From positions 1 to 64,000 of the forward strand of contig NZ_JAHTBL010000011.1 in assembly GCF_020177595.1 (NCBI RefSeq): 64,000 nt of DNA, given 5' to 3'. The translations under genes were made by a program, and so were the position numbers. Origin of the DNA: Cognatishimia sp. MH4019 (GTDB lineage: Bacteria > Pseudomonadota > Alphaproteobacteria > Rhodobacterales > Rhodobacteraceae). How positions within the stretch are numbered: the first letter of the stretch is position 1; each line of letters starts with the position of its first letter. Of this stretch, positions 25,823-35,122 are shown piece by piece. The notes below the pieces were generated by a model, which was given only the letters and a program-made list of their open reading frames with translations, did not search any database and was not told the DNA's origin.

Positions 25823-26241
25823 TTCGCGCGCTCCACTGTGAAAGCGCCGGACGCTGTAGCGACAGGTTTGTCCGCATCCTCGTCAAAGGCGGTGGCGCGC
25901 ACGAAGGCAACCGAACGGGTGATATGATAGCATTCCGCGCGGGCACGGATCGCCTGACCGGGGGTCGCGCCGCGCATGTAATCAATCCGCAGATCAATCG
26001 TTGCTGTCCCCGCAGGGGCGTCCGGGTGGCTCATCACCGCAGCCCCCCCGCAAGTATCCATCAGGGCTGACACCGCACCACCATGGATCACACCGGTTTG
26101 CGGATCACCGATCATTGCGGGGTTATAATCCATCATGATCTCGGCGATGCCATCACCGATTTCGGTCAGGACCATGCCCAATGCTTTGGAATGGGGGATC
26201 GCCTCGATGAAGTGGCGGGCGATGGTGGCTTTATCGACCAT
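25819..26241 (-). CDS. PaaI-family acyl-CoA thioesterase (second of pair)
   Basis: A 140-residue hotdog-fold thioesterase with GVIHGGAVSALMDTCGGAAV (HGG motif, then the catalytic aspartate) and TIDLRIDYMRGATPGQAIRARAECY. It is the first gene of a three-gene leftward set with the other thioesterase and the MATE exporter. The start ATG lies in CGACCATGG on the plus strand. The substrate is unknown; short or medium acyl-CoA is usual for the family. Confidence 0.9.
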   Translation of the reverse strand: MVDKATIARHFIEAIPHSKALGMVLTEIGDGIAEIMMDYNPAMIGDPQTGVIHGGAVSALMDTCGGAAVMSHPDAPAGTATIDLRIDYMRGATPGQAIRARAECYHITRSVAFVRATAFDEDADKPVATASGAFTVERAK

Positions 26242-26379
26242 GGGGGGATGCCTTGTCTTTCGCTTCGGCCATATTTGCCCCGCGCCGCGCCCGGCACAAG
26301 CGCAAACTGGAACCTTCGAACGTCCTAAGACTTGTGCCTAAGAGCGCGGCAAAGTAGCCTTTGATCAAGGAGGAGCGAC

Positions 26380-26748
26380 ATGTCAGACACCCGCATTTCA
26401 TTCAAAGAGATGTGCGCGAAGTTCGACGTGACGCCGCGAACACTGCGCTATTACGAGTATATCGAGCTGTTGCAGCCCGAACGCGAAGGCCGCTCGCGGT
26501 TCTACGGCCCGCGCGAATGTGCGCGCATGACGCTGATTTTGCGCGGTCGCAGATTTGGCTTCTCGCTGGAGGATATCCGGCAGTGGCTTTTGATCTACGA
26601 GCATGAAGGCACCGAAGCCCAGATGCGCGCCTGGATCGAATTGGCGGATGGGCAATTGGCAGAACTTGCCGATCAGCGCAAACAACTTGATGAGACCATC
26701 ACCGAGCTGGAACGCCTCCGCGATGGCGTGAAAGCCGAGCTTAATTAA
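26380..26748 (+). CDS. MerR-family transcriptional regulator (first of tandem pair)
   Basis: A 122-residue regulator with the MerR winged helix (FKEMCAKFDVTPRTLRYYEYIELL, then SRFYGPRECARMTLILRGRRFGFSLEDI) and a C-terminal coiled coil (LADQRKQLDETITELERLRDGV). It has no cysteine effector pocket, so it belongs with the metabolite-type MerR proteins that control branched-chain or fatty acid degradation (LiuR-like) in proteobacteria. AAGGAGGAG lies nine bases before the ATG. It is a close paralogue of the MerR gene 256 bases downstream. Confidence 0.9.
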   Translation: MSDTRISFKEMCAKFDVTPRTLRYYEYIELLQPEREGRSRFYGPRECARMTLILRGRRFGFSLEDIRQWLLIYEHEGTEAQMRAWIELADGQLAELADQRKQLDETITELERLRDGVKAELN

Positions 26749-26920
26749 TCCGGTCAGACAGTCGCAAACAGGTCATCTGCCACTGGGTATGATGAGTCGG
26801 GCATTGTGAAAACGCTCTTTTGAAGCAGCCCAAAGCGCTTTGAGCGCCTCATATTGTTGCGCCTGACCCTAGGGAAACGCACTTAACCTTTCGTCAATCT
26901 GGAAGTGACGCGGCGTTACG

Positions 26921-26936
26921 CTTACGTCAACGTCAA
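26921..26936. promoter_or_regulatory. Putative MerR/LiuR-type operator
   Basis: CTTACGT-CA-ACGTCAA is an imperfect inverted repeat with ACGT half-site cores, resembling the LiuR-type consensus. It lies about 70 bases upstream of the second MerR gene and its beta-oxidation operon. The 256-base gap holds no gene. Confidence 0.5.
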
Positions 26937-27004
26937 CTAAACTTGTAAGTTCACTTCGAAACGCAAACATCCGGCTCACTTCATGCAGCCACCGGAGTGT
27001 TGAG

Positions 27005-27400
27005 ATGACCGACAAGATCATGACGATCCGCCAGATGTGTGACGCGTATGACGTCACCCCCCGCACCTTGCGGTTCTACGAGGCCAAGGAACTTCTGTTT
27101 CCGATCCGCGAAGGCCAAAAGCGCCTGTTCACCCGCCGCGACCGTGCGCGGCTCAAGCTGATCCTGCGCGGCAAGCGTTTTGGGTTCAGCCTGGAAGAAA
27201 TCCGCCAGCTTCTGGATTTGTATGATCGCGGAGATCAGCAACTCACACAGCTGACACAGACCTATGATATCGCCCGCCAGCGCCTTGCTGACATGGAAAG
27301 CCAGCGCGCCGAACTGGATGAGGCGATTGCCGATCTAAAAGAACAACTCAACTGGGGGGCCGAGATGATCGCGCAACTCCAGCAGAAAGCCGCCAGTTAA
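27005..27400 (+). CDS. MerR-family transcriptional regulator (second of tandem pair)
   Basis: A 131-residue MerR protein with IRQMCDAYDVTPRTLRFYEAKELL and the wing KRLFTRRDRARLKLILRGKRFGFSLEEI, followed by a coiled-coil tail (LADMESQRAELDEAIADLKEQL). It is transcribed 25 bases ahead of the acyl-CoA dehydrogenase gene and so is probably the local regulator of the beta-oxidation operon and of itself through the ACGT-type palindrome. The paralogue upstream shares the DVTPRTLRxYE and LRGxRFGFSLE blocks. Confidence 0.92.
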   Translation: MTDKIMTIRQMCDAYDVTPRTLRFYEAKELLFPIREGQKRLFTRRDRARLKLILRGKRFGFSLEEIRQLLDLYDRGDQQLTQLTQTYDIARQRLADMESQRAELDEAIADLKEQLNWGAEMIAQLQQKAAS

Positions 27401-27425
27401 GACAGGTCTTAAAAGGGAGTAAGAC

Positions 27426-29204
27426 ATGCCGCATTACACCGCCCCCACCAAGGATATGCAGTATCTTCTGCATGACGTTCTGAAAATCTCGGATGCAGAT
27501 ATTCCGGGCTATGACGAACTGGACCGCGACTTCACAAGTGCCGTTCTGGAAGAGGCCGGCAAACTGTCGGTCGAGGTGCTTGCCCCGCTGAACCCTGTGG
27601 GTGATGAACAGGGCTGCACGCTGGAAAACGGTGTGGTGCGCACGCCCGAAGGCTTCAAGGACGCCTATGACCAGATGCGCGCAGGCGGCTGGATGGGTCT
27701 GGATGCGGACCCTGACTATGGCGGTCAGGGCATGCCCTATCTGCTGCATTCCGCAGTGGGCGAGATGTTCGTGTCGTCCAACATGGCGTTCAACATGTAT
27801 CAGGGCCTGACCCACGGCGCCTATGCCGCGATCCACGCGCACGGGTCCGAAGACCAGAAAGCGACTTACCTGCCGAAGATGGTCGAAGGGTCTTGGTCCG
27901 GCACCATGAACCTGACCGAGCCGCAATGCGGCACCGATCTGGGCCTGATCCGCACGAAAGCGGAGCCGCAGGACGACGGCACCTACAAGATTTCCGGTCA
28001 GAAGATCTGGATCTCGGCAGGCGAGCATGACCTGACCGACAACATCATTCACCTCGTTCTGGCGAAAATCCCCGGTGGCCCCGAGGGCGTGAAAGGGATT
28101 TCGCTGTTCATCGTGCCGAAGTTCTTGGTGAGCGAGGACGGATCGCTGGGCGAGCGCAATTCGCTGTCCTGTGGCGGTCTGGAAAAGAAGATGGGCATCC
28201 ACGGCAACGCAACCTGCGTCATGAACTATGACGGGGCCACGGGCTACCTGATCGGTGAGATGCATAAAGGCATGCGTGCGATGTTCACCATGATGAACGA
28301 AGCGCGTCTGGGCGTTGGTCTGCAAGGCTACGCGCAAGGTGTGGTCGCCTATCAGAACGCCTTGGCCTTCGCGCAGGATCGTTTGCAGGGCCGTGCCGTC
28401 ACCGGAACGGAAGCGGCAGACAAGCCCGCTGATCCGATCATCGTGCATCCCGACGTGCGCCGTAACCTCTTGCATCAAAAGAGCTTTATCGAAGGCGCGC
28501 GCGCATTTACCTTCTGGGGTGCGTCCCTGATCGATCGTGCGCATCGCAATGGGGACAAGGAAGCCGATGACCTGATCTCGCTGATGACGCCTGTCCTTAA
28601 GGGCTTCCTGACGGACAAGGGCTTCGAGACGACCGTTCTGGCGCAGCAGACCCTCGGCGGGTCGGGCTTTACGCAGGAATGGGGTCTTGAGCAGTTCGTC
28701 CGCGATGCGCGCATCACGATGATCTATGAAGGCACCAACGGCATCCAGTCGCTTGATCTGGTGGGCCGCAAACTGGGCCTGAATGGCGGCAAGACCGTGA
28801 TGGGGTTCTTTGAAATGATCAAAGGCTACATCAAGGAAAACGCAGGCCATGAGGCCCTGAATGCCGAGTTCCTTAAGCCGCTCAAGAAAGCCTCCAAGGA
28901 CCTGCAACAGGCCGCGATGTATTTCATGCAGAACGGCATGAAGAACCCCAACAACGCGCTGTCGGGCTCTTATGACTTCATGCACCTGATGGGGCATGTC
29001 TGCGTGGGCTTCATGTGGGCGCAGATGGCGAAAGCCTCGTATGAGGCGCTGGAAAACGGCACCTCGGACGCGGAATTCCACCAGACCAAACTGGCCACGG
29101 GGCGCTACTACATGGCGCGTCAACTGCCCGCCACGTCGACCCATCTGGCCCGTGTTGAAGCCGGTGCCGATACGGTCATGGAACTGGAGGCCGCAAACTT
29201 CTAG
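27426..29204 (+). CDS. Acyl-CoA dehydrogenase with C-terminal extension
   Basis: A 592-residue FAD enzyme of the long acyl-CoA dehydrogenase subgroup. [17 protein letters not shown] and KIWISAGEH belong to the FAD/substrate domain, and [26 protein letters not shown] carries the catalytic glutamate of YEGTNGIQ. An extra C-terminal helical domain of about 130 residues follows. It should introduce the trans-2 double bond into acyl-CoA. The same subgroup includes DmdC of the DMSP demethylation pathway, so a methylthio-acyl substrate cannot be excluded. AAGGGAG precedes the ATG. Confidence 0.92.
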   Translation: MPHYTAPTKDMQYLLHDVLKISDADIPGYDELDRDFTSAVLEEAGKLSVEVLAPLNPVGDEQGCTLENGVVRTPEGFKDAYDQMRAGGWMGLDADPDYGGQGMPYLLHSAVGEMFVSSNMAFNMYQGLTHGAYAAIHAHGSEDQKATYLPKMVEGSWSGTMNLTEPQCGTDLGLIRTKAEPQDDGTYKISGQKIWISAGEHDLTDNIIHLVLAKIPGGPEGVKGISLFIVPKFLVSEDGSLGERNSLSCGGLEKKMGIHGNATCVMNYDGATGYLIGEMHKGMRAMFTMMNEARLGVGLQGYAQGVVAYQNALAFAQDRLQGRAVTGTEAADKPADPIIVHPDVRRNLLHQKSFIEGARAFTFWGASLIDRAHRNGDKEADDLISLMTPVLKGFLTDKGFETTVLAQQTLGGSGFTQEWGLEQFVRDARITMIYEGTNGIQSLDLVGRKLGLNGGKTVMGFFEMIKGYIKENAGHEALNAEFLKPLKKASKDLQQAAMYFMQNGMKNPNNALSGSYDFMHLMGHVCVGFMWAQMAKASYEALENGTSDAEFHQTKLATGRYYMARQLPATSTHLARVEAGADTVMELEAANF

Positions 29205-29237
29205 GTTGCTGGGGAGCACTTTGAGAAGGACCCGCCC

Positions 29238-29450
29238 ATGCCGAAACGTCTTCGCCTGACCCGCCGCTTTCCGATTGCAATGACGGAAGACGGCTATCGC
29301 AGGCTCAAGCGGTTCGCGCGTGAAGCGGGTCTGGACGAAGGCGAGGCGCTCTCGTTCCTCTTCGAGAACTTCGACAGCATTCTGGATGAAGACACGTTTG
29401 GCCACCGGCTTCGGATCTTCAATTCCGAGCTGGAGGCGCGGAAGAAATAG
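29238..29450 (+). CDS. Small conserved hypothetical protein
   Basis: A 70-residue, mostly helical protein starting PKRLRLTRRFPIAMTEDGYRRLKRF, with a middle of EAGLDEGEALSFLFENFDSIL. The basic front and helical body are reminiscent of ribbon-helix-helix DNA-binding proteins, but I cannot confirm that. It follows the dehydrogenase by 33 bases, and AGAAGGA precedes its ATG, so it is probably part of the operon. Confidence 0.65.
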   Translation: MPKRLRLTRRFPIAMTEDGYRRLKRFAREAGLDEGEALSFLFENFDSILDEDTFGHRLRIFNSELEARKK

Positions 29451-29471
29451 CCAAGGACGCCTTCGGCGGGA

Positions 29472-29540
29472 AGGTATTTGGGGACAAAAGAAGCCATTAA
29501 GGTTAATGCGGCTGCCGCCTTCTTTTGTCCAAAAATACCT
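29472..29540. repeat. REP-like palindromic intergenic element, copy B
   Basis: The left arm 29472-29492 (AGGTATTTGGGGACAAAAGAA shape, 21 bp) is mirrored by 29520-29540 with a few central mismatches. The centre contains CATTAAGGTTAATGCGG. It shares arms and core with copy A at 14895-14985. Confidence 0.8.
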
Positions 29541-29593
29541 AGATCTTACGGAAGCCAAAAGGCGCTTGGGACCGATGGGAGGCGGGACGCAAG

Positions 29594-30232
29594 ATGTTAA
29601 AACTCTATTGCTTCGGGGAAAGCGGCAACGCTTATAAGGCGGCGCTGACACTGGAGTTATCCGGCCTTGATTGGGAGCCGGTGTTTGTCGACTTCTTCGG
29701 TGGCGAAAGCCGCTCGGACGCCTTCCGTGCAATCAATCCGATGGGCGAAGTGCCTGTCTTGGTCGATACGGATCACGACTACACGCTCACGCAGTCCGGC
29801 GCGATTCAGGACTATGTCGTGCATCTGTCGAGCAAGCTGACGGGGGCCACGCCAGAAGAGCGGCGCGAGGTGCTGCGTTGGGTTTTGTGGGACAATCACA
29901 AGCTCAGCTCGCAGGCCGGAATGGCGCGGTTCTTGATGAATTTCCTGCCGGAAGAAAAACGTCCGGCGGAGGTGATCGCTTTTACTCAGGGCCGTTTGAA
30001 GGCCGCCTATCAGGTGCTGGACGCCCATCTTGAAGGCCGCGACTGGATCGTGGGCGACGCGCTCACCGTCGCCGATATCTCGTGCTGTGGATACCTGTTT
30101 TACCCCGAGCCCTTTGGGTTCGACCGGGCCGAATGGCCCCATATTGACGCCTGGCTGACCCGGATTGAGGGCACGCCCGGCTGGAAACACCCCTATGATC
30201 TGATGCCGCGTTCCGCTGCGGACGCGCAATAA
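29594..30232 (+). CDS. Glutathione S-transferase family protein
   Basis: A 212-residue protein with a thioredoxin-fold N-terminal domain (KLYCFGESGNAYKAALTLELSGLDWEPVFVD, then NPMGEVPVLVD and the cis-proline loop TLTQSGAIQDYV) and an all-helical C-terminal domain with WIVGDALTVADISCCGYLF. It should bind glutathione; the substrate is unknown. It is placed between acyl-CoA dehydrogenase and thiolase, a position shared with other roseobacters in my recollection, which suggests a link to detoxifying unsaturated acyl intermediates. Confidence 0.9.
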   Translation: MLKLYCFGESGNAYKAALTLELSGLDWEPVFVDFFGGESRSDAFRAINPMGEVPVLVDTDHDYTLTQSGAIQDYVVHLSSKLTGATPEERREVLRWVLWDNHKLSSQAGMARFLMNFLPEEKRPAEVIAFTQGRLKAAYQVLDAHLEGRDWIVGDALTVADISCCGYLFYPEPFGFDRAEWPHIDAWLTRIEGTPGWKHPYDLMPRSAADAQ

Positions 30233-30247
30233 CCGAAAGGCAAAACC

Positions 30248-31459
30248 ATGACCGAAGCCTATATTTACGACGCTGTGCGCACGCCGCGGGGCAAGGGCCG
30301 CAAGGACGGCAGCCTGCATGAGGTAACGAGCGCGCGGCTCTCTGCGCAGGTGCTGAACGCGGTCAAAGACCGTAACAATCTGGAAGGTCACGCGGTTGAA
30401 GACGTGATCTGGGGCAACGTCACGCAAGTCGGCGAGCAAGGCGGCTGTCTGGCGCGCACGGCGGTGCTGGCATCAGAACTGGATCAGTCGATCCCCGGCC
30501 TGGCCATTAACCGCTTTTGTGCGAGCGGCATGGAAGCTGTGAACCTTGCGGCGAACCAAGTCAAAGGCGGCGCAGGCGAAGCCTATATCGCGGGCGGGGT
30601 CGAGATGATGGGCCGTGTGGCCATGGGCAGCGACGGGGCGGCGATTGCCGTGGATCCGTCGATTGCGATGGACACGTATTTCGTGCCGCAGGGCATTTCG
30701 GCGGACATTATCGCAACAGAATATGGCTTTAGCCGCGATGACGCAGATGCGCTGGCGGTGCAATCGCAAAACCGCGCGAAGGCGGCTTGGGATGACAACC
30801 GCTTTGACAAGTCGATCATCACCGTGCGCGACCAGAATGGTCTCGCGATCCTGGATCATGACGAATACATGCGCCCCGGCACAGATATGCAGAGCCTTGG
30901 CGCGCTCAAAGCGTCGTTCAAGGACATGGGCGAGGTGATGCCGGGCTTCGACAAGGTCGCCTTGATGAAATATCCGCATCTGGAGCGGATTAACCATATT
31001 CACCACGCCGGCAATTCCTCGGGCATCGTGGACGGGGCGGCTGGGGTTCTGATCGGCTCCAAAGAATTTGGGGAGAAATTCGGCCTCAAGCCTCGCGCAC
31101 GCATCCGCGCGACGGCCAAGATCGGCACCGATCCGACGATCATGCTGACGGGCCCCGTGCCTGTGACCCATAAGATCCTCGCCGATAACGGCATGGCCAT
31201 CAGCGACATTGATCTGTTCGAGGTGAACGAGGCGTTTGCATCGGTCGTGCTGCGCTTCATGCAGGCGTTTGATGTCGACGACAGCAAGGTCAACGTCAAT
31301 GGCGGCTCGATTGCGATGGGGCATCCGTTGGGGGCCACCGGCGCGATCATCATCGGCACGCTGCTGGATGAGATGGAGCGCTCCGACAAGGAGGTCGGCC
31401 TTGCCACGCTTTGCATCGCATCCGGCATGGGTGCGGCCACGATCATCGAGCGCGTCTAA
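30248..31459 (+). CDS. Acetyl-CoA C-acetyltransferase (thiolase, FadA-like)
   Basis: A 403-residue thiolase that cleaves 3-ketoacyl-CoA with CoA to acetyl-CoA and a shortened acyl-CoA. The nucleophilic cysteine lies in NRFCASGMEAVNLAA, the active-site histidine in GGSIAMGHPLGATGA, and the second cysteine in TLCIASGMGAA. It is followed after 20 bases by the bifunctional FadJ-like gene, giving the pair that makes a fatty acid oxidation complex. AAAGGCAAAACC precedes the ATG. Confidence 0.95.
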   Translation: MTEAYIYDAVRTPRGKGRKDGSLHEVTSARLSAQVLNAVKDRNNLEGHAVEDVIWGNVTQVGEQGGCLARTAVLASELDQSIPGLAINRFCASGMEAVNLAANQVKGGAGEAYIAGGVEMMGRVAMGSDGAAIAVDPSIAMDTYFVPQGISADIIATEYGFSRDDADALAVQSQNRAKAAWDDNRFDKSIITVRDQNGLAILDHDEYMRPGTDMQSLGALKASFKDMGEVMPGFDKVALMKYPHLERINHIHHAGNSSGIVDGAAGVLIGSKEFGEKFGLKPRARIRATAKIGTDPTIMLTGPVPVTHKILADNGMAISDIDLFEVNEAFASVVLRFMQAFDVDDSKVNVNGGSIAMGHPLGATGAIIIGTLLDEMERSDKEVGLATLCIASGMGAATIIERV

Positions 31460-31479
31460 GCGCGACAGGAGACAAGCAA

Positions 31480-33681
31480 ATGACTGATTTCACGATGGAA
31501 AAAGGCGCAGACGGCGTCGCGGTGATCACTTGGGACGTGCAAGGCAAGTCCATGAACGTGATGAACGAGCAAGGGTTCGAAGACCTTGATGCCCATGTGC
31601 AGGATGCGCTGGCCGATGAGGCTGTGAAGGGGATCGTGATCACGTCCGGTAAAGACAGCTTTGCTGGCGGGATGGACCTGAACATCATCGCCAAGATGAA
31701 GGAAAGCGCAGGCGATGACCCGGCCAAGGGCCTGTTTGAAGGCGTGATGGAAATGCATGGCGTATTGCGCCGGATCGAGCGCGCGGGGATGGACCCGAAG
31801 ACGAACAAAGGCGGCAAGCCTGTGGCGGCTGCCCTGCCCGGCACGGCGTTGGGGATCGGCCTGGAAATCCCGCTGGCCTGTCACCGGATTTTTGCGGCGG
31901 ATAATCCCAAGGCCAAGATCGGTCTGCCCGAGATTATGGTCGGTATCTTCCCCGGCGCGGGCGGCACGATGCGGCTGTCGCGGAAACTGGGCGCGATGCA
32001 GGCGTCTCCACTGCTCTTGGAAGGCAAGCTGAACGACCCAAAGAAAGCCAAGATGGCGGGTGTCGTGGACGAGGTTGTGCCAGCAGATGAATTGCTGGAC
32101 CGCGCGAAAGAGTGGGTTCTGAACGCGACCGACGCGGATATCGTCAAGCCGTGGGACGCGAAGGGCTACAAGATGCCCGGCGGTGCGCCGTATCATCCGG
32201 CGGGGTTCATGACGTTCGTGGGTGCCTCGGCCATGGTGAATGGCAAGACGCAGGGTGTGTATCCGGCGGCGAAAGCACTGTTGAGCGCGGTCTATGAAGG
32301 CGCGTTGGTGCCGTTTGATACTGCGCTGAAGATCGAGGCACGGTGGTTCACGAATGTGCTGATGAACCCGTCGTCGTCGGCGATGATCCGGTCCTTGTTC
32401 ATCAACAAGGAAGCGCTTGAGAAAGGTGCGAACCGTCCGGCTGTGGACGATCAGAAGGTCAAACAGGTCGGCGTGATCGGCGCGGGCATGATGGGCGCTG
32501 GTATCGCGCTGGTCTCGGCCCTTGCAGGGATCAAGGTTGTGCTGATCGACAGCGCTCAGGAGGCGGCTGACAAGGGCAAGGCCTACACGGAAGCGCATCT
32601 CGACAAGGGCATCGCGCGCAAGAAAGTGACGCCCGAGAAGAAAGAGGCCGTCTTGGGCCTTATCAACGCGACCACCGATTATGACGCGCTGAAAGGCTGC
32701 GATCTGATCGTGGAAGCGGTGTTCGAGGATATGGGCGTGAAGGCGGAGGTGACCAAGAAGGTTGAGGCCGTCGTGGGTGAGGACTGCATCTTTGCGACCA
32801 ACACCTCCACCCTTCCGATCAGCGAATTGGCCAAGGCGAGTGCGCGGCCTGAGCAGTTCATCGGCATCCACTTCTTCTCCCCCGTCGACAAGATGCTGCT
32901 GGTGGAGATCATCAAGGGGCAGAAAACCGGCGATGTGGCGGTGGCCAAGGCGCTCGATTTTGTGCGCCAGATCCGCAAGACGCCGATCGTGGTGAACGAC
33001 GCGCGGTTCTTCTATGCCAACCGCTGCATCATTCCCTACATCAACGAAGGCATCCGCATGGTGAAGGAAGGTGTGGAGCCTGCCTTGATCGAGAATGCCG
33101 CCAAGCTGGTTGGGATGCCTTTGGGGCCGCTGCAATTGGTCGATGAGACCTCGGTCGATCTGGGCGTGAAGATCGCCAAGGCGACGCGCGCGGCGATGGG
33201 CGATGCCTATCCCGACGGCGAAGTGGACGAGGTTTTGTTCTGGATGGCCGATGAGGGCCGTTTGGGGCGCAAGTCGAACGCGGGCTTTTACGAGTACGAC
33301 GAGAAGGGCAAGCGCGGGCTGCTTTGGGAGGGGCTTGAAGCGAAGTATCCTGTGGCCGACGAGCAGCCGTCTTTGGTCGAAGTCCAGCATCGTTTGTTGT
33401 TCGCGCAAGTACTGGAAGGCGTGCGTGCGCTGGAGGACGGCGTGCTGGAAGACATCCGTGAAGGCGATGTCGGCGCGATCCTGGGCTGGGGCTTTGCGCC
33501 TTGGTCGGGCGGGCCGTTCAGCTGGCTCGATATCATCGGCACGCCCTATGCGGCCGAGCGGTGCGACCAGTTGACCGCAAGCTACGGGGACCGCTTCAAA
33601 ACGCCCGATCTGCTGCGCGAGATGGCGGCAAAAGGCCAAAGCTTCTACGGACGGTTTGGCAAATCAGCGCAAGCCGCATAA
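31480..33681 (+). CDS. Bifunctional enoyl-CoA hydratase / 3-hydroxyacyl-CoA dehydrogenase (FadJ-like)
   Basis: A 733-residue trifunctional-type alpha subunit. The N-terminal enoyl-CoA hydratase domain (1-190) has SFAGGMDLN and GIGLEIPLACHRIFA. The NAD-binding dehydrogenase domain begins near residue 327 (VGVIGAGMMGAGIAL) and holds the catalytic block GIHFFSPVDKMLLVEII. A C-terminal domain follows. Together with the thiolase it carries out hydration, oxidation and thiolysis of acyl-CoA. I place the start at ATG with CAGGAGAC upstream. A hairpin terminator follows its stop. Confidence 0.95.
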   Translation: MTDFTMEKGADGVAVITWDVQGKSMNVMNEQGFEDLDAHVQDALADEAVKGIVITSGKDSFAGGMDLNIIAKMKESAGDDPAKGLFEGVMEMHGVLRRIERAGMDPKTNKGGKPVAAALPGTALGIGLEIPLACHRIFAADNPKAKIGLPEIMVGIFPGAGGTMRLSRKLGAMQASPLLLEGKLNDPKKAKMAGVVDEVVPADELLDRAKEWVLNATDADIVKPWDAKGYKMPGGAPYHPAGFMTFVGASAMVNGKTQGVYPAAKALLSAVYEGALVPFDTALKIEARWFTNVLMNPSSSAMIRSLFINKEALEKGANRPAVDDQKVKQVGVIGAGMMGAGIALVSALAGIKVVLIDSAQEAADKGKAYTEAHLDKGIARKKVTPEKKEAVLGLINATTDYDALKGCDLIVEAVFEDMGVKAEVTKKVEAVVGEDCIFATNTSTLPISELAKASARPEQFIGIHFFSPVDKMLLVEIIKGQKTGDVAVAKALDFVRQIRKTPIVVNDARFFYANRCIIPYINEGIRMVKEGVEPALIENAAKLVGMPLGPLQLVDETSVDLGVKIAKATRAAMGDAYPDGEVDEVLFWMADEGRLGRKSNAGFYEYDEKGKRGLLWEGLEAKYPVADEQPSLVEVQHRLLFAQVLEGVRALEDGVLEDIREGDVGAILGWGFAPWSGGPFSWLDIIGTPYAAERCDQLTASYGDRFKTPDLLREMAAKGQSFYGRFGKSAQAA

Positions 33682-33687
33682 GAGCGG

Positions 33688-33713
33688 GGGCGGTCCAAGG
33701 GGCCGCCCTTTTT
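33688..33713 (+). terminator. Intrinsic terminator of the beta-oxidation operon
   Basis: GGGCGG and CCGCCC form a stem around TCCAAGGGG, followed by TTTTT. It lies directly after the FadJ-like stop codon. Confidence 0.85.
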
Positions 33714-33729
33714 GCTTTGAGAGACGAAC

Positions 33730-34236
33730 ATGCGCATCGCGATATTTGGAAATGCAGGCAGCGGAAAATCCACGCTGTCACGAAAACTGGCCGCGCAGTT
33801 TGATATGCCCTTGGTCGAGGTGGATCAGCTGCTTTGGCGGCCCGGCTGGCAGATGGTGCCAGAGGCCGAATATGACATCGCCCACGAGGCCGCGATGGCT
33901 GAAGAAGCATGGATTATGGACGGGATGGGCTATAGCGCCAGCTTGGGCGTCCGCATGAAACGCGCCACCCATGTGATCTTGTGCGACTTCCCAATCTGGC
34001 AGAATTACTGGCTGCTGGCCGAGCGGCAATCGACGATGGCTCAAGGCAATTTCGAAGGTGCGCCTGCGGGCGTGGCAGAGCGCCCGGACACGCGCGCACT
34101 GTTCGAGTTCACGTGGCACATCCATGAAAACCTGATGCCGAAGATCCGCGCGCAAGTGGCCGAGCTTGGAGCAGAAACGAGGGTCACTGTGATCCCCGAT
34201 TTCGATGCCCTGACGCAGTTCGAGCTGCCAGTTTAA
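33730..34236 (+). CDS. Adenylate kinase-like P-loop NTPase (topology modulation type)
   Basis: A 168-residue P-loop kinase-fold protein. Walker A is GNAGSGKSTLS at residues 7-17, followed by VEVDQLLWRPGWQ and HVILCDFPIW. It resembles proteins annotated as DNA topology modulation protein or adenylate kinase-like, whose real substrate is mostly unknown. It is monocistronic, starting with ATG after GAGAGACGA, and its end overlaps the convergent Hint gene by four bases. Confidence 0.8.
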   Translation: MRIAIFGNAGSGKSTLSRKLAAQFDMPLVEVDQLLWRPGWQMVPEAEYDIAHEAAMAEEAWIMDGMGYSASLGVRMKRATHVILCDFPIWQNYWLLAERQSTMAQGNFEGAPAGVAERPDTRALFEFTWHIHENLMPKIRAQVAELGAETRVTVIPDFDALTQFELPV

Positions 34237-34961
34237 GCGACAGCGACTTCCAGCAACGCTTCGTCAACTTCGGCGGGGTAAACGGGCTGATCGTCCAGCA
34301 CCATCATCTCGACCAATTCGCGTGCAGTGCAGATCGGCAGCGCGGTGTAATCCTGCGCGACCGTATCGGCCAGATCCCCTACAAGGCAGGTCGATTTGGG
34401 CTGATAGAAAAGCGCGCCGATATTGGCAAAGACAATCTCGTCCCGGCGGAAATGCAAGGTCACGACTTCAATCACTTCGGTCGGCATCTGCCGGGTGATG
34501 CCGCGAAAGCCAACCAGTGCCTCTGCAGGCAGCATGGCGAAGGGATCACCCAGGAAATCCTCGGCCGCATCGCTTTCGACAAGCACATGTTGTTCGGGCA
34601 GCAGGTGGGTTTCTTGCAGGTTGCCCAGCGCATCGGCGGGGACATGTAACGGCCATAGATGCTCCGGGCAATCGGTGGTGGCACTCCAGACCACCTCGCG
34701 GCGCACTTCTATAACTGTTTGCAGCCCGTGATCGAAGGTGAGAACTTCGTCACCCTCTGTAATCGCCTCGACCGGGCGCCAGCCCATGCGAGTCGCAACC
34801 CGTGTGCCTGAGACCAGCCCGGACGCCACACCGGGCAGTCCGTCCCAAGCGCCGGTGGTTTCGATCGTCTGTCTGGTCCCCCCGAAGAGCCCCTTGCGCA
34901 ATCCAAACATGTCACTCCCCGCTTTTGGTGAGACGTCCAACGCGGCAGCATGGAACGTCAT
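34233..34961 (-). CDS. Hint domain-containing protein
   Basis: A 242-residue protein with a Hedgehog/intein (Hint) domain: GLVSGTRVATRMGWRPVEAITEGDEVLTFDHG, then HLLPEQHVLVES. Rhodobacterales encode several such proteins, often autoprocessing modules of larger secreted proteins; here the Hint unit stands alone. The residue at the splice-type start is serine (VSGT) rather than the usual cysteine, which still fits nucleophile chemistry. I prefer the ATG start at 34961 over the GTG three codons earlier. Confidence 0.85.
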   Translation of the reverse strand: MTFHAAALDVSPKAGSDMFGLRKGLFGGTRQTIETTGAWDGLPGVASGLVSGTRVATRMGWRPVEAITEGDEVLTFDHGLQTVIEVRREVVWSATTDCPEHLWPLHVPADALGNLQETHLLPEQHVLVESDAAEDFLGDPFAMLPAEALVGFRGITRQMPTEVIEVVTLHFRRDEIVFANIGALFYQPKSTCLVGDLADTVAQDYTALPICTARELVEMMVLDDQPVYPAEVDEALLEVAVA

Positions 34962-35122
34962 TTGCAGCACCCCAAAAAGCAGTGATTCCCAAGTCGGAGT
35001 TTGGCCTTAAAAGTGGCAAGTTTCGGGCAATGGTTCCAATTTCAGACAAGTTTTATCCATATTTCCTGCATTGATCCTGATCCCGGGACAATCGCCTGGC
35101 CTTTTAGACAGGATTCGCTGCG

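Noticed and set aside
27426-29204. DmdC (methylthiopropionyl-CoA dehydrogenase) naming
   Set aside because: Belongs to the same subgroup, but general long-chain dehydrogenases share the motifs; the position in a beta-oxidation operon favours the general role.
27348-29732. Long open frame antisense to the acyl-CoA dehydrogenase
   Set aside because: High GC makes long opposite-strand frames common; sequence is low in protein-like motifs and the sense gene is clear.
31456-33639. Long open frame antisense to the FadJ-like gene
   Set aside because: Same cause; histidine/arginine-rich translation without motifs.
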